Assembly (NCBI GenBank): GCA_031002005.1
Contig: CM061921.1
Span: 144,183,283-144,247,282, forward strand
Reading direction: 5' to 3'
DNA length: 64,000 nt
Source: Vandiemenella viatica
Lineage: Eukaryota; Arthropoda; Insecta; Orthoptera; Morabidae
In this document: one piece after another, positions 34,200 to 43,613 of the stretch
How positions within the stretch are numbered: the stretch's first letter is position 1
How the letters are laid out: the number at the start of each line of letters is the position of its first letter
The notes under the pieces: generated by a model
What the model was told of the DNA's origin: nothing
Databases searched by the model: none
Seen by the model: the letters and a program-made list of their open reading frames with translations, nothing else
Program-made: the position numbers and the translations under genes

Positions 34200-35580
34200 G
34201 ACCAAAATGCTTTAATCAGAGCACTATTTCATTAAGGTCTGAAATAAAAATTGAAGAATATAATTATTCAGCAGTGTAGAATTTCACGAGTGCATGAAAA
34301 TCGTAAGTCTCTGGTACACCTTAAAAAACGTCAACTATTTTTTGTGCCTTAATTATAATCGTTCAGTACTTTGTATAACTCCAATACATATGATGCCGTA
34401 ATGCAATTATATACGTCACGGCAACCTTCAAATTTCTTGTTGCTACCTGCTGTAGCACTGCATCTTTAAGTATGTCCCCTAAATCACAGACACTGATACC
34501 AATTCTGAAACGGAGTGTACTGATGTGAATGGACCGCGCTGTTTCTTCCAGGAGCAAACATCGGAAAAGCACGCTACGTATTACCTTCCCTACCAGTCGA
34601 AGGAAATGGGAAGCGAACGAACAGTCAATAATAGGGAGATAAGTTCCATTGACAACTGCTGCTGTAAAAATACTTCGAGGCTGCGAGACACAGGGATCAA
34701 TTTAATCCCCTTTATGTGAATTACACAATCGCCTAGTTTTCGAATGTGGAATATGGGGAAATATATATTTTCAGTTCTCAAAATGAATTTAGAAACTCTG
34801 GAGAAATTAACATTAAACAGTAAACAATGAATACTCCTTGCAACAAATGACATCAAATCGTATACTTTTTTTAACATAATTCGAAACTGTACTGAACAAA
34901 CAATCTTCTGCAGCTTGGAGGTGAATAGTGTCATAAGACTCTTGAGAAATTCTGTGATGAATGGAATCTCCCCATCGAGGATATAAATTACGTAACTCTT
35001 GCATTGAGACTTGCAATGCGATTGTTGCCAGTTTGTTTTGAGTATACTTATTCGGATTACTACCACTCAACAATCTATTACTTTTATAAAGTTGGTTTTG
35101 TTTGTAAATCCTTACGAAGATTTTTTTCTTTTCCCTTGCTATCTTGTCATTCTTGATTAAAATATATTACGTTCTGAAGCTGGTGGAGAATTTGGGTTTG
35201 AAATGCTTTCCTCAAATATCTGTAGAGAGTTATTGAATACTAAAAATTCTTTGGAACGTTGATTTATATCTCATTTTAATGACGTATTAAATTTTAGAAC
35301 GACAAGAACAAAATTTATTGTTGGCTAGCGCTGTAAGCTCAGGTTGTAGCGGTATCATGGAGTCCGGCGTCTTCCATGCAGTTAAAGATATATATATGTC
35401 GAATCCATTCGGGAATGATCTGGAGTAGGGCGGGTCGAATGGCGTTTCCTGTTCGAGTTAGATGGCTCACTAGCGAAGCTAGGCTGTGGACATCCCTCGG
35501 ACAGTGGATAGTAACTACGAGAACACAGCTGATACAAGGATCCGGTTTATTAAACTCAGGCTCACAATACACAATGATAG
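34200..35580. other. No recognised feature
   Basis: 1.4 kb. Overlapping minus-strand frames at 34590-35073 (158 and 86 codons, different frames) look like chance in AT-rich DNA, although the 86-codon frame (RWGDSIHHRISQESYDTIHL) has a protein-like composition. Nothing is recognised. Confidence 0.35.
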
Positions 35581-35590
35581 ATAGCGGAGT

Positions 35591-35803
35591 GGCCGGCCTC
35601 GGTAGCGTAGGGGCTAGAGTGCTAGCTTTGCGTACCGAAGGTCGCCGGTTCGAGTCCGGCCGAGGGCATGGGTGTTTAGTGTTGTGTCTGTGAATGTCTT
35701 GTCCGTGTTGTAGTGTCCTTGTGTCAATACTTGATAGCAACAAATCACATTGAGCTGGCTGTATGTCCCAGTAGCCGAATGCCATTAAAAATAAAAATAA
35801 AAA
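35591..35803 (+). mobile_element. SINE family B with 11-bp target duplication
   Basis: Head GGTAGCGTAGGGGCTAGAGT, B box GGTTCGAGTCC and GGCCGAGGGCATGGGTG. The body has AGTGTTGTGTCTGTGAATG and GAGCTGGCTGTATGTCC, and it ends GCCGAATGCCATTA-(AAAAT)n. ATAGCGGAGTG is found at 35581-35591 and 35804-35814, so the target duplication is perfect. It is a recent, complete copy. Confidence 0.9.
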
Positions 35804-35939
35804 ATAGCGGAGTGATGTTGCCTCGAAGATCAGGCATGAAGAGAGCTTCGTGTGATGTGTGCTGCCCTTAAGTAGCCCCTCGCAGATCACACTGCAGTCG
35901 TTGTGGTATTGGCATCCTGCTCGCTGCATCTGTGGCGCC

Positions 35940-36110
35940 ATCTAGTAGAGTAGCTCCGTACTCCAGATCCGATATATATATATAAGAGTTGTACTGTAGA
36001 TAATTATTGTAACAACACATATAAAAACACTTTACACCCATTGAAGATGTCCTACACCACAATGACGAAACGGGTCTCGGGAATCAAATAAAAACAAATT
36101 CTCCAAAATT
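35940..36110 (+). ncRNA. Hammerhead-like motif, Penelope-type repeat
   Basis: At 36041-36070: TTGAAGA, T, GTC, a 12-base loop, GAC, GAAA, followed by CGGGTC. This is a hammerhead core with C3 changed to T and one extra base before stem II. GAAACGNGTC is typical of the minimal hammerheads reported in Penelope-like elements. The flanking sequence (TAATTATTGTAACAACACAT, then ATAAAAACACTTTAC) matches the minus-strand sequence around 56260-56380, so the two are copies of one repeat. Confidence 0.45.
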
Positions 36111-36229
36111 GTTTTTGACGAAATTATTTATAAAATTACAGCTGATTGTGATGCGTCGGGTGGGGACGTTAAACATGAAAGACAAACGCATAATATCTAT
36201 ATGTCTTTGTAATGCGTAACATTAAGGAA

Positions 36230-36410
36230 CGATGGCAGCGTCGCGCAGTGGTAACGTGCTTGCTTCTTAAGAAAACTCCTGTGTGGCTTCGGGTTCAAAG
36301 CCCACTGGTATCTAAATTTTTTATGAATTGTGTTTCATAGTTTGAGTCAAGCCTATGATTTTGTAGTAAGGATACCATGTTCTGGCAAATCTTTGGCGAT
36401 AGAATAGTGC
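36230..36410 (+). mobile_element. tRNA-derived SINE (family D)
   Basis: The head has CGCGCAGTGGTAACGTGCTT as the A-box region and GGGTTCAAAGCCC as the B box. The body with GAGTCAAGCCTATGA and GGCAAATCTTTGGCGATAG is related to the minus-strand copy at 1225-1440. Confidence 0.5.
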
Positions 36411-36469
36411 CCTAATCGTTTACTTTATACACGGTATACTGGTTCCACAGGCAGTTTTTGTGTGATCTA

Positions 36470-36743
36470 AACTAATAATATTATATATGCGAAAGTAAGT
36501 CTCCGTCTTTTTTTATTTGCGTTTTGACGACTATATGTGTATACAGATATACCGAAATACTTTTTATCATTAGGAACGAAATAGGATACTTTTTTCCGAT
36601 ATGAATAAATGAGACAGGTTTGACGGTAGAATGGTATATCGATAGCGTTCCCGTCATATTATGCCGACATATCTTAGGTAACTTTCAGCTTTGTGTATTC
36701 AATTCTCTAAATCCACGCGTACGAAGTCGCGGATAACAGCTAG
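36470..36743 (+). mobile_element. Helitron-like element
   Basis: The 3' end is CTAG at 36740-36743, followed by T. The hairpin CGCG-TACGAAGT-CGCG lies at 36716-36731, about 9 bases upstream. The 5' side near 36480 has the AT-rich start and AAGTAAGTCTCCGTC phrase common in such elements. It is homologous to 379-560 on the minus strand. There is no Rep/helicase frame, so it is non-autonomous. Confidence 0.6.
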
Positions 36744-36764
36744 TAGTTTATAAGGCGGAGATTG

Positions 36765-36897
36765 TGTACTGTCCAAGCATTCACCTTGTCGACTGCGGGA
36801 AATCGCCTAAAAACAACAATTAGAGCGGATGGCACGCTGGAACCATGGTTCGAACCTTATCCCGTTGTACCTGCCAGATCCATTGTTTGCGGTAATG
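36765..36897 (-). mobile_element. SINE family C
   Basis: On the minus strand: head with AGGTTCGAACCATGGTTCC, body TTGTTTTTAGGCGATTTCC and CAAGGTGAATGCTTGG. It lies directly between the Helitron-like end (36743) and the hAT target site (36899). Confidence 0.5.
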
Positions 36898-36973
36898 ACA
36901 TATAAGTAGGGCCCGGATATATATGCACATAAAACATCTAATATATGCATGCAAATATGCACAAAAAAGTCCT

Positions 36974-37085
36974 AAAATATGCACTAACAATTAAAGAATA
37001 TGCACTAACAATTAACGAATCTACACTAACAATTAACGAATATACACTAACAATTAACGAACATGGACTAACTATTAAAGAATAT
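36974..37085. repeat. Subterminal 21-bp tandem repeat of the hAT element
   Basis: About five copies of a 21-bp unit (consensus AATATGCACTAACAATTAAC plus G), then a degraded sixth. Inner copies drift (AATCTACACT, AATATACACT, AACATGGACT). The ATATGCACTAAC motif also occurs near the right end at about 39270-39285, so it belongs to the element. It probably serves as repeated binding sites. Confidence 0.8.
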
Positions 37086-37133
37086 ACAGTTATCAAATGA
37101 TTTATTTTATGTCAACTCACTGATATACACATT

Positions 37134-38546
37134 TCATTCCTTACAAAATGATGAATCACAATATGTTACCAACAGTTTTTCAATGTTTTCAGGGGTCAAA
37201 GATTTTCTGTTGTCAGACAAAATTAGTTTATAAGCCGAAAATGATCGTTCCACGTCAACGGACGTTATTGGGCAATACTTGTACGATGGTGCTGACTGTT
37301 CGGAACATTCATCTGGCAAAGATTGTGTGGTTCCACTTAAATACGTATTAATTGATTGAATCTTTTGCAGACCTGGGTTTGAGTCTAACACCCTGCTGAG
37401 TTTAGATTTAACTTTTTCTCCAATTTCACCAGGGACGGCATTTAAAGAAGAAATTGTTTTGTGAAGCAACTGAATAGACTCGTGAAGGGGTGCACCGCTA
37501 GTTTCTAGACCCTTAATAGCATTAGAAAGTGACGAATAGTGTACATGGATGAAATTGATATCTCGATATACAGTATCACAATCAAATGCGCACTTTGCTT
37601 CACGAACACACGCAGCACGATCGTCATGACCAATACTTGTAACCACATCTTTCACTTGATGAAAGTTCTCCTGGTAGAACAGCACTGCAGACAACCAAGT
37701 TCCCCATCTAGTGAGAACAGGTTCCGGTGGAAGAGGAACCTCAGGCAGACGATCCTTATAAAACTGTACACGCGCTGGTGCTTTTAGGAACACTTTTTTT
37801 CCACTTGAAATTACTTTGTTAACTGAAGGAAATAGAGAACGTATCTCTTCTGCAATGCGATGTAATCCATGCGCCAAACATGTAACATGGATCAGATTGG
37901 GGAAAAACACTCGAAGCGACTGACCAGCTTTTAACATATATGAAGCTGCGTCTGTGATTAAAACACGCACCTTGTAACAATCACTCTCCGATTCAGTAGG
38001 CCACAGAAGTCGCAGGGAATCGTTTATAAATCTTGCAATTGTACTGTGGTTGGTTTTCTCTAACACTTTGGTTGAAAGTAAATGTGGTTTTCCGGGTTCT
38101 TCTTGACATAGTTTGCCCACTATAAAGTTCGCTACGTATCGGCCACATGAATCGGTTGTTTCATCTACCGATATCCAGACACAGTTCCCTCCTATGTCAG
38201 ACCGAATTGAATCCAGGACAGAATCGTGTAGAGAGAGCAAATAATTTTTCCTGAGGGTGGATTCATCCGGTATCCTTTGATTAACACAATACTTTTGAAG
38301 AAATGCTCGTAGATCTGGATTATTCAATTTATGCAGCGGGATATTGCTGCATACAAAAGCCTTACACAGGTCAGCAGAGAATGTATTAACAGACCGTGAT
38401 ACCTGAGTTAAAAGTAGCTGTTGCGTGTTCCTATTCTTTTCTTTTGACCTGAGATGTACAGCTGTTTTAGAATGCTGTTCAAGTTGAAATTTTTTCTCAC
38501 ATTTTATATTCTTCTCACATACTTGACAGTACACTAGAATAGTCAC
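37134..38546 (-). CDS. hAT-family transposase, 470 residues, intact frame
   Basis: The protein should excise and reinsert the surrounding hAT element. An N-terminal zinc-finger-like motif lies at residues 7-31 (C7-x2-C10, H25-x5-H31), a BED/C2H2-type DNA-binding module. The catalytic core shows D128 in [11 protein letters not shown]199 in [10 protein letters not shown] and the C-x2-H motif C223-LA-H226. The R280-W281 pair is followed by a long insertion domain. The acidic E433 lies in [19 protein letters not shown], the C-terminal hAT dimerisation region. All expected acidic residues are present and no stop or frameshift occurs. At 470 residues it is shorter than many hAT transposases. The arrangement resembles the group often annotated as CGG-repeat-binding-protein-like in insects (family resemblance only). 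Start: the first ATG of the frame; about 780 bp of upstream element is apparently untranslated. Confidence 0.88.
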   Translation of the reverse strand: MTILVYCQVCEKNIKCEKKFQLEQHSKTAVHLRSKEKNRNTQQLLLTQVSRSVNTFSADLCKAFVCSNIPLHKLNNPDLRAFLQKYCVNQRIPDESTLRKNYLLSLHDSVLDSIRSDIGGNCVWISVDETTDSCGRYVANFIVGKLCQEEPGKPHLLSTKVLEKTNHSTIARFINDSLRLLWPTESESDCYKVRVLITDAASYMLKAGQSLRVFFPNLIHVTCLAHGLHRIAEEIRSLFPSVNKVISSGKKVFLKAPARVQFYKDRLPEVPLPPEPVLTRWGTWLSAVLFYQENFHQVKDVVTSIGHDDRAACVREAKCAFDCDTVYRDINFIHVHYSSLSNAIKGLETSGAPLHESIQLLHKTISSLNAVPGEIGEKVKSKLSRVLDSNPGLQKIQSINTYLSGTTQSLPDECSEQSAPSYKYCPITSVDVERSFSAYKLILSDNRKSLTPENIEKLLVTYCDSSFCKE

Positions 38547-39589
38547 TGTTGCCTGAAATCCACTGCTTAATTAAAACTGATCTTGTGCATTTTTCTTTAG
38601 GCATTTTTGGAGTCAGATTAAAGAAACTTAATCTTAGCACACGAACACTCCTGTCAACACAAACTTTGAGAGGCTACTGTTTTTGGAAAGGAATGTACAC
38701 GTCCCTTTAAAAGTACGAATCCCTCAGGTCTGGAAGCCAGGAATCTGTTCTCAGGAAAACTGGCTCGTACCGCAATTAGGGGAATATTCCCGAAAAGATT
38801 AAAGAAAACCGCTGGCCTTCCCGGTAGTTGTCGCACGAATAAACACACTGGTAGATAACGAATATTCCAAGTGGGGGTAAATACTTGTGACTGTCGTCTC
38901 CTCAAACAAGAATTTGCCGCCTGAGGGAGAATAGAGCTATTCTTTGATTTTGCCGACCCCACCCGCCCTTCCCGTGAATGTTACCGCTCAGGGCAGTAGA
39001 GAAGGTCGCCGCCACACAAATTTTCCATTTGCAGCACCTCCAAACATGTCACTGTGTGAGTTTGGATAAGGTAGAAAATTCTCTACATGTGAATGCCAGT
39101 ACAAAAAAATCCTGTTTACTCCAAGAATTTAACTTACTTGTTGCGGTTGCCTAGGATGTCCAACATACAGGTACATTAGGCTTTACAGTTTCTTCAGAAG
39201 TATCGGATATTCAGTTATGAGATGAAATAAAAGCTAAAATATGCACATATCCATAAAATATGCACTAACCCTCAAAATATGCATTTGCATATGCGCATAT
39301 GCTTTTTTGAAAAATCCGGGCCCTACATATAAGTTATTCTTATTTTATTCCAGGCTATATAGCAAATTCTACACATCAGCTTTAATTCATATGAAAAACT
39401 GAAATCCATCCACCATATACGACGAATGACTTCTAAGAAATACAGTACCAAAGACTATTTAATGTAAGACTCCAGTTCTCCAGTGTATAGGCACAACCTT
39501 AATAAGAGGTAATTTCTGGATTCAAAGCCTTCATTTCTTCATACTGTTCTCTCTTACGACCTGTTAAATCATACACCTATTATATCTAG

Positions 39590-40505
39590 ATCCATACTGT
39601 GAAATTCGAAGTATTGTGGATGGCAGAGGGTGTTCTGCACCAAAACTAATATTTACTCTATGTATTCCAACCCCAAGCAGCACGAGAGAGAAAATAATAC
39701 ATATAAGCGTCATTACGGCATCTTATTTCGCTAATCTTATCTCTCCTGTCATTGCGACCTAAATAGGTTGGTGGACAAAGTATTAGATCCAACTTGTAAA
39801 TGAAAGAACATATTCGCATGTTCGTCAATAAATTCAAACGAAACCTAGCCTGCCAGACAATTACAGCCCTATCTATGTATCAACTGTTTGACGCTCTTGT
39901 AAGGTATGCGGAAAGCAGTCACGAACCGAGCGACTCTTCTCTGTACTTTCCCCGTCGTGTTAATCAATTCCTTGCCCGTCCGGGAATCCAGATTTGGGTT
40001 TTCCATCGTTTACCAAATCACTCCAGGCAAATGCCTGGATGCTTCCTTCAAAAGGCCATGGCCAAATTCCTTCCCATTCCTTGCCCCCCATCCTTTCCCG
40101 TCTCTAAAGACCTCGCTGTTAGAGAGACGTTAAGCAGATTAAAAAAAAAAAAAAAAAAAACAATCCCTTGTCATACGGATTTGAAACTCCACAACAATAA
40201 TACAAATGTGCATGAAAAATCTTCACTGAATGGGTGTTACAATTCTTCAAAATACGCCCTATTAATCGTAATGTGGAATTAGCTTTACCTACAACAGAAG
40301 TTATGTGCAGGTCCCATTTCATGTTCTCTTCTACTATTATTCCCAAATACTTCAGAGAGTCAACCATGTGAATAACTGAACTGTTTACTGTATACTTGTG
40401 AAAAAACGAATTTTTATGCTCATTTCCTTGCTCTGTTGAAGCCTGGTTACCACATACAGTAGAACAATAGCGATATAGTTTCCTGGGACGCCCATTTGAG
40501 GCAAC
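39590..40505 (-). pseudogene. LINE 3' end (family 1) split by a SINE
   Basis: On the minus strand, 40400-40160 reads VIHMVDSLKYLGIIVEENMK, then WDLHITSVVGKAN and RLIGRILKNCN. The reading continues beyond the SINE (39975-40163) as KVQRRVARFV-like and C-terminal sequence down to the 3' end. That end has CACCCTCTGCCATCCACA and a short TAGAT tail near 39590. It is a copy of the family at 28115-28795, 5'-truncated and frameshifted. The SINE interrupts the codons between the YCC...W and KVQRR segments. Confidence 0.75.
39975..40163 (+). mobile_element. SINE family A, 5'-truncated, nested in LINE family 1
   Basis: This starts within the B-box region (CCCGTCCGGGAATCCAG). It runs through CCAAATCACTCCAGGCAAAT to AGAGACGTTAAGCAGATT and a 20-base A run. 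Host sequence CAATTCCTTG precedes it and CAATCCCTTG follows it, a 10-bp target duplication with one later change. The break falls inside the LINE reading frame. Confidence 0.85.
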
Positions 40506-40509
40506 GAAA

Positions 40510-41797
40510 GGGGTCATTTAACACACACAGGTCGAATTGTCGGTTGTGCTGCTGCGTGTGAAGTCGACAGCCAGCTATTCTAATCAGTCAAGCCGGTAGC
40601 GAGGTATGCAGGGGCTCACTGCTAGGGTAAACCAGCATCAAGCGCACCGCACACAATTATTCACCGCCAATTGGTTATCCTGCAATCTAGGCCGTTATAC
40701 GCGTGTTTAAGCTGCTAAGTACATTAATACAACACCTCCAGATAGCACAGAGGCAAGCTTGATAACCTTACGCAAACATTTTTCTCGCGCGCAATAAACA
40801 AACGAGATAGGTTCAAACAAATGACTTCTACTAGAGAAAATCTGTAACAATATCAGACCATCAAGATTCAGATTTGCGCTGTTTCCCTTCAGGCGAAAAA
40901 CGATAAAATTACCATAGACAAAATCCTAGTCGTTTCCGATATCTGCTTGACAAAGTAGCCCTATTTCTCCATTAAAATATTCGCGTACAGTATAACGCAC
41001 ACTAGATTCGTGCAAACGCTGTTTAGGCTGGTTCAATTTGTCACTGCCAGTGCGACCTCTGCTGGCCAAATGCCGGAAATTCAATACAGAGGACCGAACC
41101 TGGACGTAAGCTCGAGCCTGACAGTAGGCTCGGTCTGTTATTCGCGTGCCGCATGGCGACGAAGCGACGCTGGTGCTCGCTCCGCACAATCGGAACAGCC
41201 ACGAACTACATCTTCCATGAGACTGTATAGGTTTGCTTTGGGAAATTCGGATACTTAAAGACCAGGCGCAACTCTATGTTAGTAAAAAGAAAAAATCGGC
41301 AGATTGCACTACATCTAAATCGTTCTGTGGCGATGTTCCGGCATTTTATAATAGTGGAGCAATTTTTCTCCAGAACACACGAATTTTCTTTTGGTTATTT
41401 ACAATCATGTGTGAGAGTAATATCAGTGAGTTCATTAATTGGTACAAATCCTTACAAGATGTCACATATATTTGAAGTTTCCGTAAAAATCATAACGCAC
41501 CTAATGTAGATTCGTGGTATACTTTATGTATGTCAGTAACTACAGATATCTTTTTTATGTTATGGCTTTTGTTGCATTGCGTTCTGATCTCATGGTTTGT
41601 AATACTTCCGTTACATATGTTTATCAAACACATACACGTTACACTTCATGTCTATGACGATTCAATACTTATACGAAATGTTGGTAGTAGTCACTGATAT
41701 ACTGTAGATTCGAGAATGTCCACTTTTCTATCATTTACCATCCATGTTACACGGTTCGGCCGAGGAAGACACCATGCGCTGTTCCTGCATTGCCGAG
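40510..41797. other. No recognised feature
   Basis: 1.3 kb. A GC-richer patch at 41020-41220 (AGTGCGACCTCTGCTGG) has no identified origin. Open frames here overlap on both strands and show no motif. Confidence 0.45.
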
Positions 41798-41799
41798 GC

Positions 41800-41989
41800 T
41801 TCGTATGTCCACCGAGCCTTCGTATGTCCGCCGAGCCTTCGTTTGTCCGCCGAGTCTTCGTTTGTCCGCCGAGCCTTCGTTTGTCCGCCGAGCCTTCGTT
41901 TGTCCGCCGAGCCTTCGTTTGGCCACCGAGCCTTCGTATGTCCGCCGAGCCTTCGTTTGTCCGCCGAATCTTCGTTTGGCCACCGAGCC
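41800..41989. repeat. 19-bp minisatellite, ten copies
   Basis: Ten head-to-tail units with consensus TTCGTTTGTCCGCCGAGCC. Variants are TTCGTATG at units 1, 2 and 8, TTTGGCCACC at units 7 and 10, and GAGTC or GAATC at units 3 and 9. Because 19 is not a multiple of 3, the array is open in several frames on both strands. That creates six overlapping 83-113 codon frames of repetitive peptides that I regard as artefacts. The array is far GC-richer than its surroundings. Confidence 0.95.
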
Positions 41990-42435
41990 TGGTGAAGTTC
42001 CAGCGGGCACAGGTCACCTGGGTAGAGAGGACCGGTCACAGGAATAACCGAGAGTGACTAGACGGCAACTTGCACGAAAATAACACTCACTCTAATACCC
42101 AGGGAAAATTAATTAAAAGAAAAATTATAATAATAATTTTTACCCATTTTTCATCCACGAATGATATGTAAAAAGGCTTGAGTCGATTAAAAAAAGCGCT
42201 GGAGTTAGTGAAAAATTTAATATAGTCATAGACGAGAATATGATAGACGTTAACTTAATCAGTACGTGAAATTAAAATAGATGGGTGCTAATAGCAGTTC
42301 TTTATCAAGATATAACACCTGTAACTAGTACTAGCACATCGGGTTGTGCTTGATGGCAGAAATTTATCATCATGACTTGACCATAGGGTAGGAGAGGTGT
42401 TGGTGCACCATTCCTAACCACAATATTGTGCACTG
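41990..42435. other. No recognised feature
   Basis: AT-rich DNA following the minisatellite, with nothing supported. Confidence 0.45.
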
Positions 42436-42439
42436 AAGT

Positions 42440-42735
42440 ATTGGTCTAATCCAAAACCACTCCACAGTGCGTATGGACTGAGGCCATCAGGCACTGTTGA
42501 TAGTGATTCGTTGGTCGGATGGGGACGTTTAGCCTAGCGACCTACTGTGTGTCTTTGGAAGCGTAGGCGTACACTGTTGGCTCTCTCTACCTTTTCAATC
42601 AATAGTGAACACATAAACTATCACACGCCGTGGTGAAGGCAACGGAAAACCACCCCAGTTCATCCCAAGAGAGTTCACATAGAGGGGTACATCCTTCATG
42701 GGATGCCCGTATTCGGGCATGACATCATAACAAAA
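42440..42735 (+). mobile_element. Dispersed repeat family F, plus-strand copy
   Basis: TGCGTATGGACTGAGGCCAT, then TTGATAGTGATTCGTTGGTC and GGGGACGTTTAGCC match the inverse of 3680-3750. The 3' part (GGCAACGGAAAACCACC to CATGGGATGCCCG) extends the family beyond the other copies. Confidence 0.5.
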
Positions 42736-42739
42736 ATGA

Positions 42740-43610
42740 GTAGTTAATAATTGTTGAAGATATTATAGAGATATTATATGATATTATAGAGAAAGGCATG
42801 AAGTCATTTATTGGTTAAGTTAAGAAATAATCTCTGTATTACAGATTCTGAGATTCAGGAAGGGGTCAGAAACTGTTTTGTTTGGTTCTAAACCATCCAT
42901 TATGAATATTACGAGTACTAGTTTTGAAAGCTTCGCTACGGTTTGCTGATTTCAATCAGCTCCAGTTATATTTTAATCCATATTTTAAGAAACTTGGATA
43001 TAATTTTTAGCGTACGTGTATCCGGCAAATGCAGGTTATTTTAATGTACGCTGCTAAAAACATAACGCCCCCGTACTTAAAATTACTTAATTATTTGTGT
43101 TCCTACATTCCGGGTAACGGTATTCTGATTTGCTGTTTACGTTCATACGTTTCAGCCTGTATTTTTATGTACATGATTGATGAACAATCAAGTTGTTGTT
43201 TCTACCACTTTGTTCGTCGCGGACGCGATATGCCGATTTAAAACTTACTGTTACAGTATACTGAGAACCGTCGTATTGTGCGAACCAACACAAATGAAGA
43301 GGGTACCTCCATACATTAGAACAAATAAAGATCACTCCTAAGTCATCAGCGTGTGTGTTTAACCATTAACGCCACGCAAAGCAATGGCAGAAGCCATCAA
43401 TCAACTGCCAGGCCAAAACACAGCAAAAGCGGTGAGCTCAGCACTTACTGTATTTTATTCCATTGACGACCTAGGCAACCAAGAAACAACACTGGTGCAA
43501 CACATAACATCGGAAGTTAGTGACGGGTCAAATAAATACTTAATTAATAAGAATAAAAATTCTGTGACATTGTATTAAAGCTTCCTTCGAAACGACCTAT
43601 TGGGACTCTG
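42740..43610. other. No recognised feature
   Basis: AT-rich DNA. The 64-codon frame at 43384-43578 (MAEAINQLPGQNTAKAV) is unassigned and short. Confidence 0.4.
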
Positions 43611-43613
43611 AAT

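Larger units (their letters stand above)
36907..39325 (-). mobile_element. hAT transposon, complete ends, 8-bp duplication
   Basis: The termini are TAGGGCCCGGAT at the left and, inverted, TAGGGCCCGGAT at the right. CATATAAG is duplicated exactly at 36899-36906 and 39326-39333; an 8-bp duplication is the hallmark of hAT. Both ends carry clustered ATATGCA subterminal motifs, including a tandem array at the left (36974-37085), likely transposase-binding sites. The 2419-bp element holds one long uninterrupted minus-strand transposase gene. Intact ends, a perfect target duplication and an open frame suggest a young, possibly active insertion. Confidence 0.92.

Noticed and set aside
37539..37787. 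Plus-strand 82-codon frame inside the hAT element
   Set aside because: It lies antisense within the intact transposase and has no motif of its own.
36899..39333. Possibility that CATATAAG on both sides of the hAT element is coincidence
   Set aside because: An exact 8-bp match abutting matching TAGGGCCCGGAT ends on both sides is the expected hAT signature.
41691..42057. Six overlapping open frames of 83-113 codons with repetitive peptides (RRAFVCPPSLRLS and similar)
   Set aside because: They arise from the 19-bp minisatellite read in different registers on both strands; no start context, neighbour or conservation favours any of them.
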